From contig NZ_FRFE01000015.1 in NCBI RefSeq assembly GCF_900143695.1, forward strand, positions 82,801 to 146,800: 64,000 nt of DNA, given 5' to 3'. Positions 54,658 to 63,820 of this stretch are shown in pieces. The stretch is from Desulfopila aestuarii DSM 18488. Its GTDB lineage: Bacteria; Desulfobacterota; Desulfobulbia; Desulfobulbales; Desulfocapsaceae. Position numbers and translations under genes: made by a program. The notes under the pieces were generated by a model. The model was not told the DNA's origin. It worked only from the letters and a program-made list of their open reading frames with translations, and made no database searches. How positions within the stretch are numbered: position 1 is the first letter of the stretch; every line of letters starts with the position of its first letter.

Positions 54658-55464
54658 GTGAAAATCGGCTTAGTTCAAACCAATATCCAAAATGACACAT
54701 CTAAAAATCTTGCGTTTGTCGAAAAATCCATAGATAAACTCGCCGATCAGGGTGCAGATCTCATTACTTTACCGGAAACGTTTGCTTTCCTGGGTTCCGA
54801 TCAGGAAATGAAAGATCACGCAGAATCGATTGATGGCCCAACCCTGACACGATTGCAAAAAAAAGCCCGCGACAAAGCAGTGTTCATCCACTGCGGAAGT
54901 ATCTTCGAAAAACGAGGCGACAAGATCTTTAACACCTCCGTGGTCTTCAACCGTCAGGGTGAACAGGTCGCAAGTTATAGTAAAATTCACCTGTTCGATA
55001 TCGAAATCGCCAGCGGTATAATCTACCGGGAGTCCGATGTAGTAACAGCTGGTAACGATGTCGTCACTTTTAACTGCGAGGGAGTAATCGTCGGCCTATC
55101 CATCTGTTATGACATACGCTTCCCTGAACTCTACCGTAAACTGGTAGAGATGGGCGCTTCGCTGATACTCGCCCCAGCGGTCTTCACCCTGATGACAGGC
55201 AAAGACCATTGGGAACCCCTGCTGAAGGCGCGGGCGATTGAAAATCTCTGTTACATCGCCGCAGCCGGAAACTGGGGCATCTGCCCGCCAAAATACAATT
55301 CATGGGGACATAGCATGGTGATCAACCCTTGGGGTACAGTTCTTGTCCAAGCCGCTGATTGCGCGACTACGATTATAACTGAGCTCGACTTTGCGTTTAT
55401 GGATTCAATTCGGGAAAAACTGCCAGCCCTACAGCACAGGAGGCGTGATATTTTCTCGAGCTGA
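54658..55464 (+). CDS. Carbon-nitrogen hydrolase (nitrilase superfamily amidase)
   Basis: 268 residues from GTG 54658, chosen because AAAGGAG lies 9 bp upstream and the protein then begins VKIGLVQTNIQ as family members do; an upstream ATG at 54616 would add 14 residues. The Glu-Lys-Cys triad is visible: Glu in LITLPETFAF, Lys in SYSKIHLFDIE, Cys in VGLSICYDIRFPELYR. It matches the omega-amidase/Nit2-like branch (LFDIE and DIRFPELYR motifs). It hydrolyses C-N bonds of small amides; the substrate is unknown. Confidence 0.92.
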   Translation: MKIGLVQTNIQNDTSKNLAFVEKSIDKLADQGADLITLPETFAFLGSDQEMKDHAESIDGPTLTRLQKKARDKAVFIHCGSIFEKRGDKIFNTSVVFNRQGEQVASYSKIHLFDIEIASGIIYRESDVVTAGNDVVTFNCEGVIVGLSICYDIRFPELYRKLVEMGASLILAPAVFTLMTGKDHWEPLLKARAIENLCYIAAAGNWGICPPKYNSWGHSMVINPWGTVLVQAADCATTIITELDFAFMDSIREKLPALQHRRRDIFSS

Positions 55465-55499
55465 CTGTTGTCATTCCTCACAAGTCCACCTCCCACTGT

Positions 55500-56492
55500 T
55501 CAGGAAATTACCACCCAACTGCCGCTCCTGGCGCTTTCAACGATGCCTTCCAGCACCCGCATATTATCGACAGCGTCTGTCAGGGGGGTAGGTACCGCTG
55601 TATTGTCCAGGATTGCCTGGCAGAATACTTCTGCCTGCAGCGTATACTGGTTGCAGGTTGCGAAGATGATTTCTTCCAGCTTTCCATTCGTCTGCAACCA
55701 CATTCTGCAGGGCTGATCAGGGGGAGCGTTAAATGGTATTTCAATCTCAATCCGTCCTGTGGTACCGAGAATATTTACCCTCTGGTAGGGAGCCAGTTGC
55801 GTAGAACACGTAAAAACCGAAGTGCCGCTGCCAAAGTCAAGAAGACCTGAGGTGAGGTAGTCGGTACCAAAGCTGTCATCGTGCAGCATTGCGCCCATAA
55901 CCCGACGAGGCTCAGCCCCGAAGATGAACCGGGAAAGAGATAGGCAATAGCAGCCGATATCCATCAGCCCTCCCCCGCCCACGTCGGTACGATTGCGGAT
56001 ATTCGCAGCGTCGACATTATAGTAGGAAAAAAAGGACTGAATCGCCCCGAGGTTGCCGATAGCCCCCTCATCAACGAGTTGCCGTGCCCGTTGCCACTGG
56101 GGATGGAACCGGTACATAAAGGCTTCCATCACTTTCAGCTCTGGTTGAGCCGTCGCAGCAGCAAGCAACTGCTCCGCCTCTTTGGTACTGAGACCGATCG
56201 GTTTTTCGCACAGCACATGTTTGCCGGCCCGAATGGCCTTCACACTCCAGTCAACGTGCAGATGGTTGGGTAACGGGTTGTAAATAGCATCAATATCTGG
56301 ATCGTCCAGAAGTTCTTCGTACGATCCATAGACCTTGGGAATACCCAGTTTCGTCGCTGCGACCCGTGCCTTGTCAAGGCTCTGCGAGGAGATAGCCATT
56401 ACCTCGCTATGGGTGGACGCCTGAATGGCCGGGATGACCTTTTCAACACCAATCTTCGCTGTACTAAGTATACCCCAGCGAATCTTTTTCAT
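55500..56492 (-). CDS. Gfo/Idh/MocA-family oxidoreductase
   Basis: 330 residues from ATG 56492 (AAGGTG upstream; an in-frame ATG at 56513 would add seven residues). The Rossmann domain has an imperfect dinucleotide loop (WGILSTAKIGVEKVIPAI). The family motif CEKPIGLSTKEAEQLL near residue 94 contains the catalytic-type Lys of E-K-P. The C-terminal alpha/beta domain includes DVGGGGLMDIGCYCLSLSRF. It acts on sugars, inositols or trans-dihydrodiols. It converges with the amidase gene. Confidence 0.9.
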   Translation of the reverse strand: MKKIRWGILSTAKIGVEKVIPAIQASTHSEVMAISSQSLDKARVAATKLGIPKVYGSYEELLDDPDIDAIYNPLPNHLHVDWSVKAIRAGKHVLCEKPIGLSTKEAEQLLAAATAQPELKVMEAFMYRFHPQWQRARQLVDEGAIGNLGAIQSFFSYYNVDAANIRNRTDVGGGGLMDIGCYCLSLSRFIFGAEPRRVMGAMLHDDSFGTDYLTSGLLDFGSGTSVFTCSTQLAPYQRVNILGTTGRIEIEIPFNAPPDQPCRMWLQTNGKLEEIIFATCNQYTLQAEVFCQAILDNTAVPTPLTDAVDNMRVLEGIVESARSGSWVVIS

Positions 56493-56664
56493 TGCTATCA
56501 CCTTTTCATTCATGTTTTTGTGGCTGAACTGTAAGGATCTGCAGTTTCACCTTTTATCTGCAGATCTTTGCCGGAAAACGACATTTGACGGGACAATTGC
56601 CGATACACTCATCTGATAGTACCCGTTTCGTTTCATAAAAAAAATACTCCACCAAAAGAATATT

Positions 56665-57324
56665 ATGGACCACCTCGACACACTGCTCAACAACCCTGAA
56701 GTACGTGTTCTTGGCTGCCTTCTCGAAAAAGAGATGGCTACACCTGAGTATTACCCGCTGACACTGAACGCGCTCATCAATGCCTGCAATCAAAAGACCA
56801 ACCGGGAACCGGTGGTTGTTTACGACGAGACAACAGTGATGTCGGCAGTCGAAGGGTTGCGCAGCCGTAAAATGGTCCGCCAAAGCAGTATAGGCCGGGC
56901 GCTGAAATTCGAGCAGATTTTTTCCGACTCAAGAAATTTCATTGCTAAGGAAAAGGCGATAATCTGCATCCTGCTTTTGCGAGGACCTCAGACCATCGGC
57001 GAGATTCGAGGACGCACCGACCGGCTCTATTCATTTTCCGATCTCGATGAAGTGCGAGCAACCCTTGAAAACCTCGAGGAAACAGGAATAGTGAAGAGGT
57101 TGCCAATGCAACCAGGCCGCAAAGAAGCCCGTTACGGTCACCTTCTCGGAGGCGAATCCTTAGAAAACAGTGAGCAGAGTGCATCCGGTATCGGCGGCGA
57201 TGAACTGCCAGGTGCCCAATCAACCAGCCGGATAGAAGAATTGCAGGAACAGATTAACAGTCTGCAGGAAGAGCTCGACCAGCTCCGCCAGGAATTTGCC
57301 ACCTTCAGGTCGCAATTTGAATAG
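56665..57324 (+). CDS. YceH-like (DUF480) winged-helix protein
   Basis: A 219-residue cytoplasmic protein. Two winged-helix-like modules cover residues 1-165 ([38 protein letters not shown] is the family signature, then [25 protein letters not shown]). A linker leads to a C-terminal coiled coil (about 188-219, [20 protein letters not shown]). Its function in bacteria is not established. It is followed 2 bp later by mtgA, so they are likely co-transcribed. Confidence 0.93.
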   Translation: MDHLDTLLNNPEVRVLGCLLEKEMATPEYYPLTLNALINACNQKTNREPVVVYDETTVMSAVEGLRSRKMVRQSSIGRALKFEQIFSDSRNFIAKEKAIICILLLRGPQTIGEIRGRTDRLYSFSDLDEVRATLENLEETGIVKRLPMQPGRKEARYGHLLGGESLENSEQSASGIGGDELPGAQSTSRIEELQEQINSLQEELDQLRQEFATFRSQFE

Positions 57325-57326
57325 CT

Positions 57327-58022
57327 ATGCGTTTGTGGCGTCTTATTACCAAATTGATTCTGGGATTTTTTATCTCGACCATCCTGATGGTTCTCGTCTA
57401 CCGGGTGGTACCGGTCTATCTGACCCCGCTCATGGCCATTCGCGCCGTGCAGGCGCTCTCTGCCGGGGAACGACCGGCCTTCAACCACTCCTGGGTGAAA
57501 CTGGAAAACATCTCCCCCCACCTGGTTCAAGCTGTGGTCGCGTCCGAAGACAACCTGTTTATGGATCACTGGGGGTTCGATTTTGAACAGATTAAAAGGG
57601 CTATGGAGGAAAATAAGCGTCGCAGCAAGCCTCGGGGCGCCAGCACCATCTCCCAGCAGACGGCAAAGAACGTCTTCCTCTGGCCGCAGAGTTCCTTTGT
57701 TCGTAAAGGATTTGAGGTCTATTTCACGGTACTGATCGAGCTGATCTGGGGCAAAGAGCGTATCATGGAGGTGTATCTGAATTCCATCGAAATGGGCCGT
57801 GGTATATATGGTGCGGAAGCTGTGGCCAAGCTCCATTTCAATAAAACAGCAGTTCAACTTACAGCCCGGGACAGCGCCACCATTGCCGCCACCTTGCCCA
57901 ACCCTCTTCGCTTTAATTCGGCCAACCCCTCGCCCTATATCCAGCAACGTCGATCGCAAATCCAGCGTTTGATGCGAAATATCGGCAAGGTCGATCTAAC
58001 AGCAAGCCAGGGAAAATCATAA
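57327..58022 (+). CDS. mtgA: Monofunctional peptidoglycan glycosyltransferase
   Basis: 231 residues. One N-terminal membrane anchor (about 8-30), then a GT51 domain that polymerises lipid II glycan strands at the periplasmic face. GT51 motifs: [17 protein letters not shown] with the catalytic Glu, [19 protein letters not shown], and [27 protein letters not shown]. There is no transpeptidase domain. Length fits MtgA. Start ATG 2 bp after yceH. Confidence 0.95.
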   Translation: MRLWRLITKLILGFFISTILMVLVYRVVPVYLTPLMAIRAVQALSAGERPAFNHSWVKLENISPHLVQAVVASEDNLFMDHWGFDFEQIKRAMEENKRRSKPRGASTISQQTAKNVFLWPQSSFVRKGFEVYFTVLIELIWGKERIMEVYLNSIEMGRGIYGAEAVAKLHFNKTAVQLTARDSATIAATLPNPLRFNSANPSPYIQQRRSQIQRLMRNIGKVDLTASQGKS

Positions 58023-58027
58023 CAAAA

Positions 58028-58058
58028 GCGCCCCATCACAATATGAGTGACGGGGCGC
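58028..58058. terminator. Bidirectional terminator between mtgA and hisC
   Basis: GCGCCCCATCAC (58028-58039) pairs with GTGACGGGGCGC (58047-58058) with one mismatch. On the minus strand it is followed by TTTTGTTATG, favouring termination of hisC; on the plus strand it lies 5 bp after mtgA. Confidence 0.82.
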
Positions 58059-58088
58059 CGGAACAGAACGTGAGTGAGTTCTTCTTTT

Positions 58089-59183
58089 TCAGCCGTTATC
58101 CAACATGGTGAAGAAGGTCTTGATGAACAGGTCCATCTGCGCGTCAGTACCTACTGAGACCCGCAGGTGATTCTGCAGCTGCGGGGTGTTGAAATAGCGG
58201 AGCAGAATGCCCTTTTTCTCAAGTTCATCCCGCATGTTTTTGGCGTTTGCCTTTTTCAGCCGGAACAGGATGAAATTGGAGTGGGAAGGATAGACTTCAA
58301 GATCATCCCGGCCCCGCAGAATTTCTAACACCCGGTCACGGGTGGCGATCATCCGGTCAACCTGGGTGGCAAAAAGTTCTTTTTTCTGCACACAGACCCT
58401 GAGCGCAACCTCGGCCGCCATATTGACACTGTAGGGCGGCTTGATTTTCATAATCGCCTCTTGCAGTATCTCCGACATTATACCGTAGCCGACTCGGAGT
58501 CCGGCAAGCCCGAAACATTTCGAGAAAGTACGCAGCACGATAAGATTATTGTGCTTGCCAATCAGGTCGGCGAAGGTTGTACGGGAGAATTCGTAATAGG
58601 CTTCGTCCACCACTACCAGCATCTCTTTAGCTAGAAAATAATCGAGCACCTCCCGCTCAAGCATATTGCCAGGCGGATTATTGGGAGAGCAGAGCAGTAC
58701 GGCCTTAATCCCGGCAAGGTCAATGGCGTCAAGCTTTTCTACATTTATCGAGTAATCCTCCTCGCGATGCACATCCACCAGTACACCACCGTTTAATTCC
58801 ACCACATGTTTGTAGTAGGAGAAGGTCGGGGTGAAGGTCAGAACTTTGTCGCCTGGATTCAAGACCAGTCGACAGATAAGGTCGATCAGCTCATCTGCAC
58901 CGGCACCGGCAACGATATTCTCGGGAAGACAGCCGACATAGCCGGCAATATCCTCGCGGATCGCCTTCTGGGCCGGATCGGGATAAATGGAGAGATATTT
59001 TGCCCGCCCCAGTTCCGCCAACACTTCCGGAGCGACGCCATAGGGGTTTTCGTTGGCATCGAGCTTGATGATCTGCGCCTCGGGAAGACCGAGTCGTTTG
59101 GCAATCTGGTCGGGTGGTTCAATGGGGCTGTAGGTGGCCATGGCCATCACCCCGTCTCTAAAAAGTGAGTCAACGCTATCCAT
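58089..59183 (-). CDS. hisC: Histidinol-phosphate aminotransferase
   Basis: A 364-residue PLP enzyme, fold type I, HisC branch. It begins with IIKLDANENPYGVAPEV, then has the cofactor-phosphate region AGAGADELIDLI, Asp in VVDEAYYEF and the PLP Lys in RTFSKCFGLAGLRVGYG. It transaminates imidazole-acetol phosphate with glutamate in histidine synthesis. It stands alone here without other his genes, as often outside enterics. The 270 bp upstream contains no recognised gene. Confidence 0.93.
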   Translation of the reverse strand: MDSVDSLFRDGVMAMATYSPIEPPDQIAKRLGLPEAQIIKLDANENPYGVAPEVLAELGRAKYLSIYPDPAQKAIREDIAGYVGCLPENIVAGAGADELIDLICRLVLNPGDKVLTFTPTFSYYKHVVELNGGVLVDVHREEDYSINVEKLDAIDLAGIKAVLLCSPNNPPGNMLEREVLDYFLAKEMLVVVDEAYYEFSRTTFADLIGKHNNLIVLRTFSKCFGLAGLRVGYGIMSEILQEAIMKIKPPYSVNMAAEVALRVCVQKKELFATQVDRMIATRDRVLEILRGRDDLEVYPSHSNFILFRLKKANAKNMRDELEKKGILLRYFNTPQLQNHLRVSVGTDAQMDLFIKTFFTMLDNG

Positions 59184-59453
59184 GTGGTACCTTGTGGCTA
59201 TCAGGCGTAGCGGGGCTGCCAGACAGCGATCATTTCCGTTTTAGTGCCACATGCAAGGAACGCCCCTGGCAAAGCGGCAAATAAGTGACCCCGAATAAGC
59301 TATTCGAGACCACTATTTCTCGACAGGGACTTGTATTACCATGAAATTCTGACCAGGTCCAGCCCCGTCACGAAGGAGAGCTGAACACATGGCCAACATT
59401 GTGATCACACCCCGGTTGATATGCCGGTCCTCGCCCCACACCTTGCAAAATTG

Positions 59454-59720
59454 CTACTTACGTAGCCGACTGGCTATACGATTATAGGCTTCTTTCAGTT
59501 CGTCACCGACAATCTTCGCCTTATCGATATATTCATCGGATGTCTCCACCGCCCCGTCGGCTATATCGATAGCCCTGTTTTTGAGTTGGTCCCATTTTTT
59601 CTCCGCCTCATCGAATTCTTCCTTCACCTCCATGGAGGCCAGATGCATTTTTAGCTTAAGCTCATCCCGTTCTGTCTTCAATCTGTCCACCAGCTTCTCA
59701 AATTCTTCCTGAATTGCCAT
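59454..59720 (-). CDS. Small coiled-coil protein of unknown function
   Basis: 88 residues from ATG 59720 (GAGGTG 4 bp upstream; a codon four residues earlier is also possible). It is almost wholly charged and helical, with heptad patterning (EEFEKLVDRLKTERDELKLK, EEFDEAEKKWDQLKNR). No membrane segment, no Cys. It resembles small cytoplasmic stress-associated coiled-coil proteins seen in many proteobacteria. I give no function. Confidence 0.7.
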   Translation of the reverse strand: MAIQEEFEKLVDRLKTERDELKLKMHLASMEVKEEFDEAEKKWDQLKNRAIDIADGAVETSDEYIDKAKIVGDELKEAYNRIASRLRK

Positions 59721-59913
59721 GGTGCACCTCACTGTTGTGGTCTATAGAAACACACACCGATAATCATCCCCTTCCTGCTGCTGTAGTGCTTTTTACCTGC
59801 AGGCAACAGAAGTCCAACCAGTTCAGACCATACTTCTTCACCAAGTATAGCACAGACATTTCAAAGGGTAAAACATGTCAGGCAATTCCTGCGCAACGAT
59901 TGTAAATGCTATA

Positions 59914-59952
59914 AACAACAACGCCTGGTGAGAAAAACATCTCTCCAGGCGT
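59914..59952 (-). terminator. Terminator of the orphan SBP_bac_3 gene
   Basis: ACGCCTGG (59921-59928) pairs with CCAGGCGT (59945-59952), with further GAGA/TCTC pairing inside. On the minus strand the stem is followed by TTGTTGTTTAT, and it lies about 28 bp after the stop of the gene at 59981. Confidence 0.82.
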
Positions 59953-59980
59953 GTTTCGACATTACTCTATTTACTTCTTA

Positions 59981-60712
59981 TTACATATACTTCTTCACCA
60001 GTGCATCAAAGGAACCGTCTGCCTTCATTTCGTCCAAAGCAGCCTGCCACTTGACAATTACATCATCGGGGGTATTTTTACTAAAAGCGATATAGAGCTC
60101 GGTATCCTTGACATCCATCACTTTTTCCAGCTGATCGCCAACGCCCTGCAGCTTTGCCTTGTAAATGCCCTGCAACTCACCAACTACCCAGAGGTTGACC
60201 CTGCCAGCCATGAGTTTTGGTACATTCAGACTATCGTCCACGACACTATCCAGATTGGTAAAGCCCTGTTCTTTTAAGAAAATCTCAGCCGCGTCGTCCT
60301 TGTAGGTTCCGATCTTGCCAACTTTCTTGGCATCATCAAGTGACGCGAGGCTGATGCCACTGCCTTTTTTAGCAAAAAACACCCATTTATTTGATGCCAC
60401 CGGACCAACCCATTTAAACATATTTTCACGGGATTCCGTGCGGGTCATGGAATAGAGGATAAATCCATCCTCTTTCTGGATGAGTGCATAGGCCCGGGCC
60501 CACGGTTTCTCTTCTATTTCACCGGGATTTCCAACTTTTTTTGCCAATTGCTGTACAACCTCTGTCGACAGGCCGCTCAGCTGCCCATTTTCGGTATAGT
60601 TGAATGGCGGATAGTCCTCTGTCATAATTTGCAACCCCTCTGCCATTGCCGGTACAACGGAGAAGATGCAGATTGCACACACAGCCATTATCATTTTTTT
60701 CATCATGTTCAT
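59981..60712 (-). CDS. Orphan SBP_bac_3-type periplasmic binding protein
   Basis: 243 residues from ATG 60712 (GAGAGG about 6 bp upstream); the open frame extends 60 codons upstream without signal or family match. The signal peptide is about 1-24 (cleavage at AMA). It begins LQIMTEDYPPFNYTENGQLSGLSTEVVQQLA in the amino-acid-binding family pattern, but short compared with transport proteins. No permease or ATPase is nearby and the gene has its own terminator. This subgroup is common in environmental proteobacteria as orphan sensors. Confidence 0.86.
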   Translation of the reverse strand: MNMMKKMIMAVCAICIFSVVPAMAEGLQIMTEDYPPFNYTENGQLSGLSTEVVQQLAKKVGNPGEIEEKPWARAYALIQKEDGFILYSMTRTESRENMFKWVGPVASNKWVFFAKKGSGISLASLDDAKKVGKIGTYKDDAAEIFLKEQGFTNLDSVVDDSLNVPKLMAGRVNLWVVGELQGIYKAKLQGVGDQLEKVMDVKDTELYIAFSKNTPDDVIVKWQAALDEMKADGSFDALVKKYM

Positions 60713-60933
60713 TTTATCCTCTCTTTGATCATTATGGATCCTTGCTTTCGGATACACTTGTATATGAAACACCAATGAGGCACATTGATGCCTCATTAAG
60801 CCTATCAAAAGCGAAAAGAGATCGTCAAAAGAATAATCGAAAAGCATGAAGAATACTGGAACATCCAGCGAAGGAAGGAGATGACGAGCCACCCCGTTAC
60901 CGCCAATACAGATATTGGCGTTCCCTCGAGGGC

Positions 60934-62374
60934 GTTCAAAATTTTGTGTCAGTTAACCAAAGCTGATATATACAGCTGACAAAGGAGACTGACATGACAG
61001 AAGAACAACCAGAATTTGATTTTAATCGTGCCCTTAAAGACCTCCAGGAGGGCAAAGCTCTCATGGGTAAGGAAGGTATCCTTACTCCGCTGATCAAACA
61101 GCTCACCGAGGCAGCCCTTGAAGCAGAACTGGATTCCCACCTCAAAAAGGATCTCACCGCAAACCGCCGTAATGGTAAGAGCAAAAAGACTATCAAATCC
61201 ATGAATGGCAGCTTCGAGCTGAGTACTCCTCGGGATCGTGAAGGGAACTTCTCACCTAAATTCGTGAAAAAGCATCAGACCACCATGAGTGACGAATTGG
61301 AGCAAAAGATTCTCGCACTCTATGGTCTCGGGATGAGCTACAAAGATATCTCCGGTCACCTGCAGGAGATGTACGGTGTAGAAATTTCCACAGGTGCCCT
61401 AACCGCTATTACGGACAAGATCATTGAGACGGTCAAACGATGGCAGGCCCGCCCTCTGGAGTCGATATATCCTGTTGTTTGGCTCGATGCGATTCATTAT
61501 AAAGTCCATGAAAACGGTAAAGTAGCAAGCAAGGCGGTGTACACGATCCTCGGGGTGAATCTGGAGGGCCGAAAAAAGACGTTCTCGGTTTGTATATTTC
61601 TGAGAACGAAGGTGCGAACTTCTGGCTGCAGGTACTCACTGATCTTGCCAACAGGGGGGTAGAGGACATCCTCATTGCCTGCATTGATGGACTGAAAGGC
61701 TTTCCTGAGGCTATAGAGGCAATTTTCCCAAAGACTGAGGTGCAGCTCTGCGTCGTCCACCAGATCCGCAACTCCTTGAAGTATGTTGCCTCAAAGAACC
61801 AAAAAGAGTTCATGGTCGACCTCAAGCGGGTATACAAGGCAAGTAGTAAGGATATAGCCGAGGTGGAGCTCGATACCCTGGAGTCAAAGTGGAATAGCAA
61901 GTACCCGATTGTTATCAGATCCTGGCGAAATAATTGGGAGCGACTGAGTCAATATTTCAAATATCCCGAGGATATTCGGAGGATCATATATACCACCAAT
62001 ACCATAGAGGCGGTTCACCGTCAGTTTCGGAAATTGACTAAAACCAAAGGGGCGTTCCCGAATTAGGACAGCCTGCTAAAGTTGTTATATCTCGGAATTC
62101 AGAATGCTCAGAAGAGGTGGACAATGCCTATTCAGAACTGGTCTCTGTCTGTTTCTCAGCTGGCGATTTTTTTCGAAGGGCGGCTGGATCAAGAATTAGG
62201 GCTTTAAAATAGAGGCAAATGAGGCTAAAGCTATGGATGTCAAAATCCGCTCCAACAAAAGTCAGCACCTCCGACGAGCATGTTTAAGGTGCCCATTCTC
62301 AGCGCTGATTTTTATCTCCGCTCACTGAAGGGGTGATGGCAGGCCACAACGGAAGATGACACAGAATTCTGAAC
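60934..62374 (+). mobile_element. IS256-family insertion sequence (degenerate)
   Basis: About 1.44 kb bounded by imperfect terminal inverted repeats: GTTCAAAATTTTGTGTC (60934-60950) against GACACAGAATTCTGAAC (62358-62374), 15 of 17 matching. It contains one transposase gene with lesions. No convincing 8-bp target duplication is visible, so either the ends are a few bases off or the copy is old or rearranged. A perfect CGCCAAT/ATTGGCG hairpin (60901-60920) lies just outside the left end. Confidence 0.8.
60994..62207 (+). pseudogene. IS256-family transposase, frameshifted and with a premature TAG
   Basis: AAAGGAG precedes ATG 60994. Frame 1 runs to about residue 195 (N-terminal domain and first catalytic Asp in VVWLDAIHYKV). 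It then loses homology at the run of A in 61572-61577. The homology resumes in the -1 frame from GAC 61578 (DVLGLYISENEGANFW, second Asp in ACIDGLKGFPEAI, third residue Glu in TNTIEAVHRQF). A TAG at 62064-62066 interrupts GAFPN*DSLLKLLYLGIQN, where relatives have Glu (GAG). The natural end ELGL-stop is at 62207. Catalytic Asp-Asp-Glu residues remain, but no single full-length frame exists. Confidence 0.9.
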
Positions 62375-63359
62375 ACACCCCCTTCTATTGCGGTTTGATG
62401 AGGGTGGCCGGAAATTAAACAGCTCTCTTCCTTCAACCAATCCCCCTTTATCATTCGCTACTCACCACTTATCTTCCAGGTGGTCGATCTCATTGTCTTA
62501 TCACGCATATTCAATTGTATATTTCTTATTTCTGTATTATCCGATTTCGTGCAACAAATATCCTTACTTGAGATTTTTTCTTCCAATTGAATTATCAAAT
62601 TCCTTCCAAAAGGTAACATTTTCACCTTATTTACCCAGAGAAATGGCAACAGTCTACTGTAGGGAGAATGAACGTTTCGCTGTGAATTGATTCTCTCATA
62701 TCGTCCATTTTACCCAGTTGAGCACCATGCGACGTCATCTGCAGCATATCGAGTGTGTGGAGTCGGGACTTTGGATCAGCATCTCGAAATCCTCTATAGT
62801 ATCAATATCTTGCGTCAAAAGTGAACGGTCATTGAGCCAAACGCAGCAAGAGGATAAGATCATTTCCATAACCTGAAATACTTTAAAAGGCGTAATCAGG
62901 GAGCAGTTATGGTCTCTGAGGATATTTGTGCCACGATGAAACCGAGAGATGACAGATGGGAGAGTCGCGAGGGTTATCAAGGAAACTATCCGGCGCTGGA
63001 TTCAATGGGACTGGCTCACCATCGCGTCCACCAGAGTTACCTGCCCGTCTAAAAACTTATAGGTGTTGAATAGCTGCTAGAGCTAAAAAATCGATGCGAT
63101 TTTGGCAATGCCACAACTGCCTGACAGTTCGAGCCAAATCCGCAATACATTTGGGTGATTTCTCTTGTAACTACAAAAAACATGCTATACAGCCAAGTGT
63201 TTTTTTTCGCATGTACCTCTTTCACGTATATGATTTTACTGCATTCAATTATAATGGTATGAATATGGAAGCTCCGCTACTGTCAATACCATCGTCAAGC
63301 TTTTGCCCATAAGGGAACTGCCTGCTTGCCGCAACCTTTCATACTCCGGCTGGACAAGC
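62375..63359. other. Roughly 1 kb without a recognised gene between the IS and cheB fragment
   Basis: AT-rich, stop-dense sequence. A 100-codon plus frame (62388-62690) and an 81-codon minus frame (62735-62980) show no family pattern, ribosome site or coding bias that I can recognise. A TATAAT at 63250-63255 lacks a good -35. It may be decayed accessory sequence. I see no repeats or RNA genes. Confidence 0.4.
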
Positions 63360-63734
63360 ATGAAACAACCTGAAAAAGCTGCATCACCACCTGAGTATCA
63401 ATCGTTCCCTCCTTCATCCAAAAGGCACGTGGTAGTCCCTGTGGTCGGGATAGGCGCATCCGCCGGCGGCCTCGAAGCATTAGAGAAATTCTTCACGCAT
63501 ATGCCTCCTGACGCAGGCATTGCCTTTGTCGTTGTTACGCATCTCAATCCTGACCGAGCCAGCCTTTTACCGGAAATTATAGGCAGAAAGACGTCAATGC
63601 AAGTTCAGAAGGCCATAAACAGTCAGCCGGTCATGGCCAACCGGGTATATTTCATACCGCCCGGAAAAACTATGACAATAGAGCCTCTTGCAAAAAGACG
63701 TGCAATAACAGAATCAGGGAGTATTTTGATTTAA
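63360..63734 (+). pseudogene. Truncated CheB-type methylesterase domain
   Basis: From ATG 63360 the frame gives a CheB catalytic-domain start: VVGIGASAGGLEALEKFF with the nucleophile Ser, VVVTHLNPDRASLLPEII with the catalytic His, and NRVYFIPPGKTMTIE. The catalytic Asp and the last half of the domain are absent. Homology stops around 63690 and a stop follows at 63732. The wording matches the N-terminal CheB part of CheB-CheR fusion proteins. A second insertion sequence begins just downstream, so truncation by insertion is likely, and the rest of the gene may lie beyond the window. Confidence 0.75.
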
Positions 63735-63749
63735 CACGCTGAAATAATA

Positions 63750-63820
63750 GAGCTTCATGGCATTTCCTGGTATAGTTTTGTATCCAGCAAAACCAATCCA
63801 AGGAGAATGCCATGAAGCTC
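63750..63820 (+). promoter_or_regulatory. Inverted repeat that buries the transposase ribosome site and start codon
   Basis: GAGCTTCATGGCATT (63750-63764) is a perfect reverse complement of AATGCCATGAAGCTC (63806-63820), which contains the ATG at 63812. Beyond a one-base bulge, TCCT/AGGA pairing also covers the Shine-Dalgarno AGGAG (63801-63805). Only RNA that starts upstream of 63750 can form it. It would silence read-through transcripts from the interrupted gene but not a transcript started in the 41-base loop region. Confidence 0.8.

Noticed and set aside
62064..62066. TAG inside the transposase as a pyrrolysine codon
   Set aside because: Relatives have Glu here (GAG), one base away, and the gene already carries a frameshift. 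A nonsense mutation is the simpler explanation and no pyl genes are in the window.
60926..62382. 8-bp target-site duplication flanking the IS256 copy
   Set aside because: The 8 bases outside the two inverted repeats do not match (TCGAGGGC versus ACACCCCC), even when shifted by a few positions.
62388..62980. Possible small genes in the gap after the IS
   Set aside because: Both frames are AT-rich with biased Ser/Leu/Ile content and no motifs; likely chance frames in decayed sequence.
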